Made by a program: the position numbers and the translations under genes. Shown here piece by piece: positions 35,284 through 44,584 of a stretch of 64,000 bases of DNA. Source of the stretch: Streptococcus halotolerans (GTDB lineage Bacteria > Bacillota > Bacilli > Lactobacillales > Streptococcaceae); NCBI RefSeq assembly GCF_001598035.1, contig NZ_CP014835.1, positions 2,083,001-2,147,000 of the forward strand, read 5' to 3'. Each line of letters starts with the position of its first letter. Position 1 is the stretch's first letter. Below the pieces are notes generated by a model, which was not told the origin of the DNA, did no database searches, and worked only from the letters and a program-made list of their open reading frames with translations.

Positions 35284-36828
35284 ATGTCAATTCAAGACGA
35301 AATCAAACGCCGTCGTACCTTCGCTATCATCTCTCACCCGGATGCTGGTAAAACGACCATTACAGAACAATTACTCTATTTCGGAGGAGAGCTCCGTGAA
35401 GCTGGTACCGTTAAAGGGAAAAAAACAGGTAACTTTGCTAAATCTGACTGGATGGATATCGAGAAACAACGTGGAATCTCGGTAACATCATCTGTCATGC
35501 AGTTTGACTACGCTGGCAAACGAGTCAATATCTTGGACACTCCTGGTCACGAGGATTTTTCAGAGGATACCTATCGTACCCTTATGGCTGTGGATGCTGC
35601 TGTCATGGTTGTGGACTCTGCCAAAGGTATCGAGGCTCAAACCAAAAAACTTTTTGAGGTTGTTAAGCATCGTAACATTCCAGTTTTTACCTTTATCAAT
35701 AAATTAGACCGTGATGGCCGTGAACCACTGGATCTCTTAGAAGAGTTAGAAGAAGTCTTGGGAATCGCGTCTTATCCGATGAACTGGCCAATCGGTATGG
35801 GACGGGCTTTTGAAGGACTTTACGATATTCATCATCAACGTTTAGAACTTTATAAAGGTGATGAGCGTTTTGCAGATATTGCTGATGGGGATAAACTTTT
35901 TGACAATAATCCTTTTTATGAGCAAGCAAAAGAAGACATTGAACTGTTAAGTGAAGCTGGTAATGACTTTTCTCAAGAAGCTATTCTTGAAGGTGATTTA
36001 ACGCCAGTATTCTTCGGTTCAGCCCTTACCAATTTTGGGGTGCAGACTTTCCTTGATACTTTCTTGGAATTTGCACCAGAGCCACATGGACACAAGACAA
36101 CTGAAGATAAGCTGATTGATCCTCTGGATAAGAATTTCTCTGGATTTGTTTTTAAAATCCAAGCCAATATGGATCCTCGTCACCGTGACCGTATCGCCTT
36201 TGTGCGTATCGTTTCAGGCGAATTTGAACGCGGGATGAGTGTTAATCTTCCACGTACAGGCAAAGGGGCTAAGCTTTCTAATGTGACTCAATTTATGGCA
36301 GAATCACGCGAAAATGTTGAAAATGCTGTCGCTGGTGATATTATCGGTGTTTATGATACAGGGACTTATCAGGTTGGGGATACCCTAACAGTTGGTAAAC
36401 ATAAATTTGAATTCGAACCATTACCAACCTTCACACCAGAGATTTTCATGAAAGTGGCTGCTAAAAATGTCATGAAGCAAAAATCCTTCCACAAAGGCAT
36501 TGAGCAACTAGTACAAGAAGGCGCCATCCAACTTTACAAAAATTACCAAACAGGCGAATACATGCTTGGTGCCGTTGGACAACTTCAATTTGAAGTCTTC
36601 AAGCATCGCATGGAAGGAGAATATAACTCAGAAGTTGTCATGACCCCAATGGGTAAAAAGACTGTTCGTTGGATTAAACCAGAAGACCTAGATGAACGTA
36701 TGAGTTCGAGTCGCAACATCCTAGCTAAAGATCGTTATGATCAGCCAGTCTTCTTGTTTGAAAATGATTTCGCCCTTCGTTGGTTTGCCGACAAATACCC
36801 AGAAGTGACACTAGAAGAGAAAATGTAG
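35284..36828 (+). CDS. prfC: Peptide chain release factor 3
   Basis: A 514-residue translational GTPase that recycles RF1/RF2 from the ribosome after termination. [14 protein letters not shown] is the P loop (G1), [16 protein letters not shown] is switch [10 protein letters not shown]3 and NKLDRDG G4. The C-terminal domains include [18 protein letters not shown], characteristic of RF3 rather than EF-G. The length is typical. The start follows AAAAGGATAATC. It is a single-gene unit. A hairpin of TTTTCTC and GAGAGAAAA at about 36868-36888 follows without a T run. Confidence 0.97.
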   Translation: MSIQDEIKRRRTFAIISHPDAGKTTITEQLLYFGGELREAGTVKGKKTGNFAKSDWMDIEKQRGISVTSSVMQFDYAGKRVNILDTPGHEDFSEDTYRTLMAVDAAVMVVDSAKGIEAQTKKLFEVVKHRNIPVFTFINKLDRDGREPLDLLEELEEVLGIASYPMNWPIGMGRAFEGLYDIHHQRLELYKGDERFADIADGDKLFDNNPFYEQAKEDIELLSEAGNDFSQEAILEGDLTPVFFGSALTNFGVQTFLDTFLEFAPEPHGHKTTEDKLIDPLDKNFSGFVFKIQANMDPRHRDRIAFVRIVSGEFERGMSVNLPRTGKGAKLSNVTQFMAESRENVENAVAGDIIGVYDTGTYQVGDTLTVGKHKFEFEPLPTFTPEIFMKVAAKNVMKQKSFHKGIEQLVQEGAIQLYKNYQTGEYMLGAVGQLQFEVFKHRMEGEYNSEVVMTPMGKKTVRWIKPEDLDERMSSSRNILAKDRYDQPVFLFENDFALRWFADKYPEVTLEEKM

Positions 36829-37050
36829 CACAATACAGCGATCACAAACCAGGTTGATTTTGTTATCTTTTCTCGGAAGAGAGAAAAGTGATTGAGACCT
36901 ATTACGAGTTGCGTTATCCGTTGTTTTCATCAATGGAAAATATAGCGTGACATTGTCCATGAGAGTATTTTTACTGGCTTTTATAAGTGTGCTTTAAACC
37001 TCATAACTATCTAGAAGCATCTCAAACAAGGGCTCATTTTTATTACTATC

Positions 37051-37077
37051 AAATACCTGGCTTAGTCAGGTATTTTT
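37051..37077 (+). terminator. Terminator upstream of the PH-domain gene
   Basis: AAATACCTG (37051-37059) and CAGGTATTT pair around GCTTAGT, followed by a T run. It probably ends the prfC transcript. Confidence 0.85.
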
Positions 37078-37150
37078 GAACAGTAAAAGTCAGAATCCTA
37101 TTTTTATTTTTGGTACAATGAGGAAAACAAAGATAAAGCGAGGAAAGAAA

Positions 37151-37531
37151 ATGGGTATATTTTCAGGTCTTTTAGGAAATGCATCGCAAAAAGATAATGA
37201 TCAAGTTGAAGAGCAATTGAGAGACGTACTTGTTCCAGGAGAACAAGTATCACTAGCTTTTGCCCTGATTCGTGATTTAATTGTATTTACGGAACAACGT
37301 CTTATTTTAGTGGATAAACAAGGAATGACTGGAAAGAAAACTTCCTATAAATCAATTCCTTACCGTTCCATTTCGCGATTTACTGTTGAAACATCTGGGC
37401 ATTTTGATTTAGATGCGGAGTTGAAGATTTGGATTTCGTCTGCGGTTGAACCAGCCGAAATATTACAGTTTAAGAGTGATAAAAATATTGTTCAGATTCA
37501 ACAAGCCTTGGCAGCAGCAGTTTTAAACTAA
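37151..37531 (+). CDS. Bacterial PH-domain protein (YvbH-like)
   Basis: A 126-residue protein beginning MGIFSGLLGNA. Its core (FALIRDLIVFTEQRLILVDKQ, then KKTSYKSIPYRSISRFTVE) is the beta-strand pattern of the bacterial PH-like domain, and a helical end follows (IVQIQQALAAAVL). Such proteins are common and mostly unstudied. The upstream open frame from 37076 overlaps a terminator. The extended -10 promoter TGGTACAAT at 37111-37119 and GAGGAAAGAAA before the ATG fix the start at 37151. Copy B of the insertion sequence lies 75 bases downstream. Confidence 0.85.
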   Translation: MGIFSGLLGNASQKDNDQVEEQLRDVLVPGEQVSLAFALIRDLIVFTEQRLILVDKQGMTGKKTSYKSIPYRSISRFTVETSGHFDLDAELKIWISSAVEPAEILQFKSDKNIVQIQQALAAAVLN

Positions 37532-37550
37532 AACATAAAAACAAGTCGAT

Positions 37551-37571
37551 TCCTCTTGGTATCGACTTATA
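37551..37571 (+). terminator. Terminator-like hairpin after the PH-domain gene
   Basis: AAGTCGAT and ATCGACTT pair around TCCTCTTGGT, followed by ATATTG. A second stem, CTTAGA with TCTAAG and a T run, once followed and is now split by the insertion sequence at 37606. Confidence 0.6.
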
Positions 37572-37605
37572 TTGAAGATAGAGAGTCCTTAGAGTTCCTT
37601 TTCTA

Positions 37606-39023
37606 GGCTCTTTGTCAACTGTAGTGGGTTGACTTATAGTTAACACCGAGAGAGGACCAGTTTGGTCTTCTCTTTTGTTGTATTCAAAGCAAGATAAATC
37701 CGTTTTTTGAAGTTTTCGAAGTTCCTAAAGCCAAAAGCATTTCGCTTAATGACTTTAATAAGGTTGTTGGTCGCCTCTAGTTTGGCATTGGAATAAGGTA
37801 GTTTCAGGGCGTTGATAATCTTTTCCTTGTCTTTTAGAAAGGTTGATAAGACGGTCTTGAAGATGGGATGGACTTGTTTGATGGTATCAGAAATGAGTTC
37901 AAAGAAGTGTTTCTCCTGCTTTTCTTGGAAATGAAAGAGAAGGCATTGGAAGAGTTCATAGTGGTGACGTAGCTCATCAGAGTAGCTCAAAAGACGTTGC
38001 ACAATCTCTTGATTGGTCAAGTGCATGCGAAAAGTTGGACGATAAAACCGTTTATCGTTTAGGTTACGACTATCTTGTTGGATGAGTTTCCAGTAACGTT
38101 TCAAGGCCTTATATTCGTGAGATTGACGCTCAAATTGGTTCATGATTTGGATACGGAGACGGTTCATAGCGCGAGATAAATGTTGAATAATGTGGAACCT
38201 ATCGAGAACAATCTTCGCCTTAGGAAACAGTGTCTTAGCGATGTCATAGTAGGGACTAAACATATCCATGGTGATGACTTTAACACGACTGCGCACCTTG
38301 TGAGAATACCGCAAAAAATGATTTCTGATGACAGCTTGCGTCCGACCATCAAGGATAGCGATAATCTTGTTAGCATCGAAATCTTGGGCAATAAAGCTCA
38401 TCTTTCCCTTCTTAAAAGCATACTCATCCCAGGACATGTTCTCGGGTAACCAGGTTAAATCGGTCTTGCACTCAAAGCGGTTGAGCTGCCGATAGACGGT
38501 TGACACAGAGACAGACAGGTCTTCAGAGATTTTTGTCATTGCCTCACGACTCATGAGTTTGTCGGTGATTTTGTGGTTAATGATGTTGGGAATCTGGTGA
38601 TTTTCTCTGACCAGAGAGGTCTTAGCAACAGCCATTTTCCCACACGCTTGACATTTGAAGCGACGCTTTTTGAGACGAATCAGTACTTTACAACCCGCCA
38701 TTTCCAGATAGGGAATTTTGCAAGGCTTTTGGAAATCGTACTTTGTCATTTTTCCTTGACAAACAGAGCATTGAGGGGGATCATAATCTAACTTGGCATG
38801 ATACTCTCTGTGAGTGAAGAACTTGTCAAATGTCTTTTCAAAAGTGATGTTAGGGTCTTTAATGTCGAGCGAATCTTTGATATAATCTAGTTGTTCCATA
38901 TGAGTCTTTCTAATGAGTGGTTTAGTCGCTTTTCATTATAAGTCATATGGGACTTTTTTGCTATATTCAAAAAGACTCCATAATCTCCGAGAAGAATTTA
39001 CCCACTACAGAAATTATAGAGCC
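37606..39023 (-). mobile_element. ISL3-family insertion sequence, copy B (1418 bp)
   Basis: The ends and length match copy A. The 8-bp target duplication CTTTTCTA is perfect (37598-37605 and 39024-39031). By reading, it differs from copy A in as little as one base inside the transposase gene, so the two are recent. The target is the loop and 3' arm of a transcription terminator: the displaced end, CTTTTCTAAGGGCTTTTT, lies at 39024-39041. Confidence 0.97.
37640..38899 (-). CDS. ISL3-family transposase (copy B)
   Basis: A 419-residue intact transposase, identical to that of copy A except for Ile in place of Val at the QIPN-IINHK segment. Zinc-binding CxxC pairs, a helix-turn-helix and the three acidic catalytic blocks are all present. 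No frameshift or stop is seen, so transposition ability is plausible. Other frames in the element are shadows. Confidence 0.95.
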   Translation of the reverse strand: MEQLDYIKDSLDIKDPNITFEKTFDKFFTHREYHAKLDYDPPQCSVCQGKMTKYDFQKPCKIPYLEMAGCKVLIRLKKRRFKCQACGKMAVAKTSLVRENHQIPNIINHKITDKLMSREAMTKISEDLSVSVSTVYRQLNRFECKTDLTWLPENMSWDEYAFKKGKMSFIAQDFDANKIIAILDGRTQAVIRNHFLRYSHKVRSRVKVITMDMFSPYYDIAKTLFPKAKIVLDRFHIIQHLSRAMNRLRIQIMNQFERQSHEYKALKRYWKLIQQDSRNLNDKRFYRPTFRMHLTNQEIVQRLLSYSDELRHHYELFQCLLFHFQEKQEKHFFELISDTIKQVHPIFKTVLSTFLKDKEKIINALKLPYSNAKLEATNNLIKVIKRNAFGFRNFENFKKRIYLALNTTKEKTKLVLSRC

Positions 39024-39118
39024 CTTTTCTAAGGGCTTTTTACTGTTTTTATGTTTGAAAATCAAAGAGTTTTCTAAACATTGTATTTCTTTTGTGTTAC
39101 AAAGATTACAAAAATATG

Positions 39119-39147
39119 TTGAAAGAGTATCTTTTGTGTGTTATACT
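39119..39147 (+). promoter_or_regulatory. Promoter of the 110-residue membrane protein gene
   Basis: TTGAAA (39119-39124) and TATACT (39142-39147) are exactly 17 bases apart, about 100 bases before the start codon. Confidence 0.7.
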
Positions 39148-39253
39148 AAACAAAATTAGTTGAAATATTCATTAAAAGCATTGCCACCTCTGTTTAGAGA
39201 TAAAACTGAACATGAGACTGTATGACAAATAAGGAGAGAAGGCACCATCAGAA

Positions 39254-39586
39254 ATGATATTTTTACCAATCCTATATCTTCTCGCGGTCATTAGCTGTTT
39301 CACACTGATGCCGCATACGACCAAGGCTTATGGATCATTAAAGAAAATAAAATTATTATTTCTATGGTCCGTGATAGGCTTAGCCATTGCCAATAGTCTT
39401 ACATTTACTTATATCTGTCAGTGGTTGGGGCTCTCAGCAGGTTTTACTGGTTTAGTCGTTGTGGCTAATGTCCCATTTAACGCCTTATCACGGTTAAAAA
39501 AGTGTTTGTTTATCTTAAATTATATGGTTCTAGTAATCCTTCTTTTTAGACTATTTGTCTATGTCTGGCAACATTTGGTTTCATAG
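39254..39586 (+). CDS. Small integral membrane protein of unknown function
   Basis: A 110-residue, strongly hydrophobic protein with three or four membrane spans separated by short basic loops (SLKKIKL, SRLKKC). No family recognised. A good promoter lies upstream. AAGGAGAG at about 39231 is too far from the ATG for ordinary use, so the start is not certain. It is a single-gene unit between the insertion sequence and cshA. The 275 bases after it hold the cshA promoter and leader. Confidence 0.6.
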   Translation: MIFLPILYLLAVISCFTLMPHTTKAYGSLKKIKLLFLWSVIGLAIANSLTFTYICQWLGLSAGFTGLVVVANVPFNALSRLKKCLFILNYMVLVILLFRLFVYVWQHLVS

Positions 39587-39862
39587 TTCAATAGTTGAAA
39601 AAAGGAATCATTAAGAGATCAAGGATTCTATGAAAACGTGTTTATAATCTTTCTAAACAGAATACCTACCAATTTATCGCTGATTGTGTTACACTAGATA
39701 AGTTGTCATAATTACTAGCAGATGTGTTGGCTAGAAAAGTTACAAAACTTTGATCAGCCAAATTTTTATCATTAATAAGGATTTGAACTGGCTTTTAGTG
39801 AGCCAATTATCTGCACCAGCTTAATAGAGTGGCTTCGCACCACTTTTAGAAAAGAGAAACAT

Positions 39863-41455
39863 TTGAAATTTACAGAATTAAACCTTAGTCAAGATATCCA
39901 AGCAGCTGTAGTAACCGCTGGTTTTGAAGAAGCATCACCTATCCAAGAGTTGACGATTCCACTCGCACTGGAAGGTAAAGATGTGATTGGTCAAGCACAA
40001 ACCGGTACAGGAAAAACTGCTGCATTTGGCCTGCCGACACTTAATAAAATTTCGACTGATCGTAATGTCATTCAAGCTTTGGTCATCGCGCCAACGCGTG
40101 AGTTAGCGGTTCAATCACAAGAAGAACTATTCCGTTTCGGACGTGATAAAGGTGTTAAAGTACGTTCCGTTTTTGGCGGTTCATCAATTGACAAACAAAT
40201 CAAAGCCCTAAAATCAGGAGCACACGTTGTTGTTGGTACTCCGGGGCGTTTGCTTGATTTGATTAAACGTAAAGCTTTGAAATTGGATAATGTTGAAACA
40301 TTGATCCTTGATGAAGCTGATGAAATGCTTAACATGGGCTTTTTGGAAGATATCGAAGCTATTATCAGTCGTGTTCCAGAAAATCGCCAAACTTTGCTTT
40401 TCTCAGCGACAATGCCTGATGCTATCAAGCGAATCGGTGTGAAGTTCATGAAAGAACCTAAGCATGTTAAGATTGAAGCAAAAGAATTAACTAATGTAAA
40501 CGTTGATCAATACTATGTTCGTGTTAAAGAGCAAGAGAAATTTGATACCATGACCCGTCTTATGGACGTTGATCAACCAGAATTATCCATTGTCTTTGGC
40601 CGCACAAAGCGTCGTGTTGATGAATTGACACGTGGATTGAAACTTCGTGGTTTCCGTGCGGAAGGGATTCATGGTGATTTAGATCAAAATAAACGCCTTC
40701 GTGTAATCCGTGATTTCAAAAATGATCAAATTGATATTCTTGTTGCAACAGATGTAGCAGCCCGTGGTTTGGATATTTCTGGTGTCACACACGTTTACAA
40801 CTATGATATTCCACAAGACCCTGAAAGCTACGTTCACCGTATCGGTCGTACAGGTCGTGCTGGGAAATCAGGTGAGTCAATCACATTTGTTTCGCCAAAT
40901 GAGATGGGTTACCTGTCAATGATTGAAAAATTAACTAAAAAAGCTATGAAAGGTCTAAAACCTGCAACAGCAGAAGAGGCTTTCCAAGCTAAGAAAAAGG
41001 TAGCTCTTAAGAAAATCGAACGTGATTTTGCGGATGAGTCTATCCGTGCCAACTTCGAAAAATTTAAAGGTGACGCGATCCAATTAGCACAGGAATTCAC
41101 TCCTGAGGAATTGGCACTTTATGTTTTGAGTTTAACGGTTCAAGATCCAGATAGCATGCCAGATGTTGAAATTGCGCGTGAAAAACCATTACCATTCAAA
41201 CCATCAGGTGGTGGTAAAGGTAAGGGAGGCCGTGGTAACCGTGATCGCAATCGCGGTGGGCGTGATAATGACCGCCGTCGTGGTGGACGAGGAGATCGCC
41301 GTCGTGATAATCGTGATGGTGGCCGCCGTGATTTCAAACGTCGTGACGATAAATTCAAAAAAGATAACCGTCGTCAAGATAACAAAAAATCACATAAAAA
41401 TACCTCTAGCGAAAAGAAAACAGGTTTTGTTATTCGCAACAAAGGTGAGAGATAA
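39863..41455 (+). CDS. cshA: DEAD-box RNA helicase CshA
   Basis: A 530-residue ATP-dependent RNA helicase acting in mRNA decay, ribosome assembly and cold adaptation. AQTGTGKTAAF is motif I, PTRELAVQ Ia, TPGRLLDLI Ib, LDEADEMLNMGF II, LFSATMP III, VATDVAARGLDI V and HRIGRTGRAGKSG VI. The C-terminal 110 residues are basic and rich in Arg, Asp and Gly, an RNA-binding tail. Translation starts at a TTG (KFTELNLSQ) with a weak binding site, AAAAGAG. A GTGG/CCAC hairpin sits just upstream at about 39825-39843. An extended -10, TGTTACACT, lies near 39690. A terminator follows. Confidence 0.95.
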   Translation: MKFTELNLSQDIQAAVVTAGFEEASPIQELTIPLALEGKDVIGQAQTGTGKTAAFGLPTLNKISTDRNVIQALVIAPTRELAVQSQEELFRFGRDKGVKVRSVFGGSSIDKQIKALKSGAHVVVGTPGRLLDLIKRKALKLDNVETLILDEADEMLNMGFLEDIEAIISRVPENRQTLLFSATMPDAIKRIGVKFMKEPKHVKIEAKELTNVNVDQYYVRVKEQEKFDTMTRLMDVDQPELSIVFGRTKRRVDELTRGLKLRGFRAEGIHGDLDQNKRLRVIRDFKNDQIDILVATDVAARGLDISGVTHVYNYDIPQDPESYVHRIGRTGRAGKSGESITFVSPNEMGYLSMIEKLTKKAMKGLKPATAEEAFQAKKKVALKKIERDFADESIRANFEKFKGDAIQLAQEFTPEELALYVLSLTVQDPDSMPDVEIAREKPLPFKPSGGGKGKGGRGNRDRNRGGRDNDRRRGGRGDRRRDNRDGGRRDFKRRDDKFKKDNRRQDNKKSHKNTSSEKKTGFVIRNKGER

Positions 41456-41494
41456 TTAGTAGAACAAACCAAAGTAATATCTAAAAATCGTATG

Positions 41495-41529
41495 AAACCA
41501 GCAATCAGGGAGAGGATTGCTGGTTTTTT
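41495..41529 (+). terminator. Terminator of cshA
   Basis: AAACCAGCAAT (41495-41505) and ATTGCTGGTTT (41516-41526) pair perfectly and are followed by a T run. Confidence 0.95.
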
Positions 41530-41541
41530 GTTTTTTATGGA

Positions 41542-41589
41542 AGAAAAAATAAGGTAGGAACCCTATAAAACTTAGTTTCACACCTTATT
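41542..41589 (-). terminator. Terminator of the trmN6-like/GIY-YIG unit
   Basis: On the minus strand AATAAGGT and ACCTTATT pair, followed by TTTTC. One arm of the stem lies inside the last codons of the GIY-YIG gene. Confidence 0.55.
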
Positions 41590-41838
41590 GTTTTTTATAT
41601 ATTCTAATTTTTGTTGTCGTGTTTTCTGCTTGAAATAGGCTTCGGCACTTTGGGCTTCTTGCTTGCTGCTAAAGCCTTCTTGATAGAGGAGTTTTACGGG
41701 TAAACGAGCTCTTGTATATTTGGCGCCTTTACCAGCATTGTGGGTTTTTAGGCGTCGTTTCACATCTGTCGTGTAGCCAGTATAGAGAGTCTTATCAGCA
41801 CATTCTAAGACATACATAAAGGCTTTCAATTTAGTCAT
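41578..41838 (-). CDS. GIY-YIG domain protein (YhbQ-like)
   Basis: An 86-residue protein. [34 protein letters not shown] is the compact GIY-YIG fold of the UPF0213/YhbQ family, with the two tyrosine triplets as YVL and YTG and the conserved Arg after them. The cellular role of these small proteins is not settled; single-domain members resemble structure-specific nucleases. The ATG at 41838 overlaps the stop of the upstream methyltransferase gene (ATGACTAA), so translation is coupled. The longer frame starting at 41910 lies inside that gene and is rejected. Confidence 0.9.
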   Translation of the reverse strand: MTKLKAFMYVLECADKTLYTGYTTDVKRRLKTHNAGKGAKYTRARLPVKLLYQEGFSSKQEAQSAEAYFKQKTRQQKLEYIKNNKV

Positions 41839-42595
41839 GCTTTTGTCCTTTTTTACCGAAATAAATCTCAAAAATCTCGTCAGTATAATCCCCGTTGTCT
41901 TGGTGAACAAAGAGTGGTGGCAAAATTTTTAAACCATCCATAGAGCCATCTTTGATGGCTTCAATCAAGAGCATATTAGCTTCTTTCTCTTTTTTTGGAT
42001 AGACAAACTGAACACGCTTAGGGGCTAAATTATACCGTCTCAGAGTGTCAAGGATGTCCAAAAAACGATCAGGTCGATGAACCATAGCCAAACGCCCGTT
42101 GGATTTAAGAGCATGTCTTGAGACTTGGCAGATTTCTTCCAAATTGGTCGTAATCTCATGTCGTGCTAACAGGTAGTGCTCAGAGATATTTTTCTTGGAT
42201 GTTTTGGTTGATTTAAAGTAAGGTGGATTGCAGAGGATGAGATCAACTTGAGAACGAGGGACGTATTCCAAGAGGTTTTTAAGATCATCCTGAACAATTG
42301 TTACTTGTTCTTCTAGCTGATTGAGTTGGATAGAGCGGCGTGCCATGTCAGCCAGTCGTTCTTGGAGTTCAACCAGGGTAATTGGAGCCTTGGTTCGGGT
42401 GCTAGCGAAGAGGCCAACGGCACCATTTCCTGAACAGAGGTCTACAATGAGCCCTTTCGATGGTATTTTTGGAAAGCGAGATAATAGTACACTATCAATG
42501 GAATAGCTGAAAACAGCCTTATTTTGAATGATTTTAACATCCGTTGAGAAGAGCTGATCAATACGCTCTCCCTGTTTTAATGGAAATTGAGACAT
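41831..42595 (-). CDS. TrmN6-type tRNA1(Val) adenine-37 N6-methyltransferase
   Basis: A 254-residue SAM-dependent methyltransferase. [13 protein letters not shown] is the SAM-binding loop and [10 protein letters not shown] is the NPPY motif for amino-group methylation. The family methylates A37 of a valine tRNA in enterobacteria; in streptococci this target is inferred. GIY-YIG proteins often follow it, as here. No Shine-Dalgarno sequence precedes the ATG. Instead an extended -10 promoter, TGC plus TATAAT, ends six bases before the start codon, suggesting a leaderless message. Confidence 0.88.
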   Translation of the reverse strand: MSQFPLKQGERIDQLFSTDVKIIQNKAVFSYSIDSVLLSRFPKIPSKGLIVDLCSGNGAVGLFASTRTKAPITLVELQERLADMARRSIQLNQLEEQVTIVQDDLKNLLEYVPRSQVDLILCNPPYFKSTKTSKKNISEHYLLARHEITTNLEEICQVSRHALKSNGRLAMVHRPDRFLDILDTLRRYNLAPKRVQFVYPKKEKEANMLLIEAIKDGSMDGLKILPPLFVHQDNGDYTDEIFEIYFGKKGQKHD

Positions 42596-42601
42596 GATTC
42601 T

Positions 42602-42610
42602 ATTATAGCA
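42602..42610 (-). promoter_or_regulatory. Extended -10 promoter placed for a leaderless transcript
   Basis: On the minus strand TGCTATAAT (42610-42602) is followed by AGAATC and then the ATG at 42595. A start site seven bases after the -10 would fall at or next to the A of the ATG. Confidence 0.65.
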
Positions 42611-42792
42611 AAAATAAGACTGACTGTACCTTGTCGTTGCTTTTCTTAGTTTTGATTTTCTGATTAAAATGATTTAAAAATGATGTGGTAATCAGAAAAA
42701 TCAAAGGAATACTTATCTTTGCACAATTGACTTTGAGGATACCTAAAAGATTCTAAATATAACATTATCAGATTTTTACGGCAAAATTTACC

Positions 42793-42821
42793 TTGACAGT
42801 TAAACTAATTTCCACTAAAAT
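42793..42821 (+). promoter_or_regulatory. Promoter of the ICMT-family gene
   Basis: A consensus TTGACA (42793-42798) and TAAAAT (42816-42821) are separated by exactly 17 bases. It shows that the open frame beginning at 42793 is not all coding. Confidence 0.85.
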
Positions 42822-42852
42822 TTCCATATATTTTATCTTAAAAGGAATGTCT

Positions 42853-43383
42853 ATGTCTCTAATTTATTTATTTCTATGCCTAATGTTTGTTATGCGATTG
42901 GTTTTTTTACGCTTATCTATTCGAAACGAAAAAGCGATTCTAGCCAATGGAGGTCGTGAATACGGCGCGACAGTTTCTAAGGTCATTACGATATTGCATA
43001 TTAGTTTTTACCTAGCTGTCGCTATTGAAATTTATCTTCATCAGCCTGCTTTTGATGGGACATCTTTACTAGGGTTGTCATTGATGATTTTTTCACTAGC
43101 TATATTAAAAGTAGTCACAAGTTTGTTAGGAGATATTTGGACGATTAAATTGATGGTGGTTAATGACCATCAGTTTGTGGATCATTGGTTATTTAAGACG
43201 ATCAAACATCCTAATTATTATTTAAACATTATGCCAGAGTTAATTGGGATCTGCCTTTTAGGCCACGCTTGGGTATCCGCAGTAATTATTATTCCCTTCT
43301 ATGCTATTGCCTTGATGTTTCGTATTCGTGAGGAGAATCGTCTTTTGGCAGAAGTCATCATTCCTAATACACGCTTAAAGTAA
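42853..43383 (+). CDS. Isoprenylcysteine carboxyl methyltransferase (ICMT) family membrane protein
   Basis: A 176-residue protein with about five membrane spans. LFKTIKHPNYYLNIMPELIG is the conserved HPxY...E block of the ICMT/phospholipid methyltransferase superfamily, and FRIREENRLLAE is the C-terminal RxxxEE block. Bacterial members are membrane methyltransferases of mostly unknown substrate. The start at 42853 has seven bases from AAAGGA; the ATG at 42847 is too close. Protein prenylation is not expected in this organism, so the family name should not be taken as the function. Confidence 0.82.
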   Translation: MSLIYLFLCLMFVMRLVFLRLSIRNEKAILANGGREYGATVSKVITILHISFYLAVAIEIYLHQPAFDGTSLLGLSLMIFSLAILKVVTSLLGDIWTIKLMVVNDHQFVDHWLFKTIKHPNYYLNIMPELIGICLLGHAWVSAVIIIPFYAIALMFRIREENRLLAEVIIPNTRLK

Positions 43384-43388
43384 GAGGA

Positions 43389-43420
43389 ATAAAAAACTTA
43401 GATCGCTGGACCTAAGTTTA
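43389..43420 (-). terminator. Terminator of the 62-residue gene
   Basis: On the minus strand AAACTTAGG and a loop pair with CTAAGTTT, followed by TTTTATTCC. The stem overlaps the stop codon of the gene at 43418. Confidence 0.7.
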
Positions 43421-43606
43421 GGGATTGCTATTGAGCCAATCGTGGTATTTTTCAACAAGATTGATAGCCATTTGTGTTGCTAGAGCCGTTGAAAAGCTTT
43501 CTGTACCTTCTAAGTTATCACCAGCAACTTCCAGTTTTGTCTCATCGTAAATAGCTTTGAGACTCTCTTCTGAGAGGGTTGCTTTGAAAGCTTCGAATTG
43601 ATTCAT
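43418..43606 (-). CDS. Conserved-looking small soluble protein of unknown function
   Basis: A 62-residue acidic protein, predicted helical, beginning MNQFEAFKATLSEESLKAI and ending in YHDWLNSNP. No motif suggests a function. It is very probably real. AGGAGGAAGATCTG precedes the ATG with good spacing, a terminator follows at once, and the frame is free of rare codons. It lies alone between the convergent ICMT gene and the divergent plsC gene. Its codon use matches the neighbours. Confidence 0.75.
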   Translation of the reverse strand: MNQFEAFKATLSEESLKAIYDETKLEVAGDNLEGTESFSTALATQMAINLVEKYHDWLNSNP

Positions 43607-43765
43607 CAGATCTTCCTCCTTTATTAGATTCCTATGTTACTGTCATCATATAGAAAAGGGTTTCAATAGTCAAGCGAGAACAGTCTACTATTACCTTCCA
43701 ACTCGGCTATTTTATAAATGTTCATAACATGATATAATAAAAAGACTTTGTATGGAGGAAATAAC

Positions 43766-44515
43766 ATGTTTTATGCTTATTTACGTGGTTTAGTGGTCTT
43801 TTTACTTTGGGTTTTTAATGGCAATGCTCACTACCACAATGAAGAGAAAATGTTACCCGCTAATGACAATTATATCCTAGTAGCACCTCACAGAACTTTC
43901 TGGGATCCTGTTTATATGGCTTTCGCAGCACGTCCCAAAGAGTTTATCTTTATGGCTAAGAAAGAATTGTTTACCAATCGTATCTTTGGTTGGTGGATTC
44001 GTATGTGCGGTGCTTTTCCAATTGACCGTGATAATCCTGGTCAAGAAGCAATCAAGTATCCTATTCAGATGCTCAGGAAATCTGATCGTTCGCTTGTCAT
44101 GTTTCCAAGTGGAAGCCGCCATTCGCAAGATGTTAAGGGAGGTGTTGCCGTCATTGCTAAGATGGCAAAAGTTAAGATTATGCCCGCCGCCTATGCTGGT
44201 CCAATGACACTTGGAGGTCTTTTAAATGGTGAGCGAGTAGATATGAACTTCGGGAATCCTATTGACATTTCGGATATTCGCCGTATGAATGATGAAGGAA
44301 TCACTGAAGTCGCTCGTCGCATTCAAGCAGAATTTGATCGACTTGATGCTGAAAATGACAGTTATCGTACGACAAAAATGAAGCGCAATCCCTTGACCTT
44401 GATCTATCGTATCCCACTGGGCTTTGTAGCTCTGTTTGCTGTCTTCATAACACTTGTTTTTAGTTTTATAGCTAGTTTTATTTGGAATCCTGAAAAGACC
44501 ATCAAAAAACCATAG
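43766..44515 (+). CDS. plsC: 1-acyl-sn-glycerol-3-phosphate acyltransferase
   Basis: A 249-residue membrane enzyme that acylates lysophosphatidic acid to phosphatidic acid. APHRTFWDPVYMAF holds the HX4D catalytic motif, GAFPIDRDNPG the second block and MFPSGSRHS the substrate-binding third (FPEGTRS in other members, here FPSGSR). A membrane helix lies at the N-terminus and another at about residues 215-240. The start follows TGGAGGAAATAAC. The extended -10 promoter TGATATAAT is at 43730-43738. The frame beginning at 43748 with TTG lies in the leader. A terminator follows. Confidence 0.95.
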   Translation: MFYAYLRGLVVFLLWVFNGNAHYHNEEKMLPANDNYILVAPHRTFWDPVYMAFAARPKEFIFMAKKELFTNRIFGWWIRMCGAFPIDRDNPGQEAIKYPIQMLRKSDRSLVMFPSGSRHSQDVKGGVAVIAKMAKVKIMPAAYAGPMTLGGLLNGERVDMNFGNPIDISDIRRMNDEGITEVARRIQAEFDRLDAENDSYRTTKMKRNPLTLIYRIPLGFVALFAVFITLVFSFIASFIWNPEKTIKKP

Positions 44516-44520
44516 TACCC

Positions 44521-44550
44521 AAAAACTTCAGATTTTCTGGAGTTTTTTTG
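44521..44550 (+). terminator. Terminator of plsC
   Basis: AAAAACTTCAG and CTGGAGTTTTT pair around ATTTT, with the T run continuing. It separates plsC from the competence operon. Confidence 0.85.
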
Positions 44551-44557
44551 TTTTGAT

Positions 44558-44565
44558 TTCGAATA
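44558..44565 (+). promoter_or_regulatory. Probable SigX (ComX) box of the late competence operon
   Basis: TTCGAATA, one base from the streptococcal consensus TACGAATA, is preceded by a T-rich tract and lies 20 bases before the comEA start, the normal distance for a com box with a very short leader. Confidence 0.7.
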
Positions 44566-44584
44566 AATAAATAGGAGGAACATC

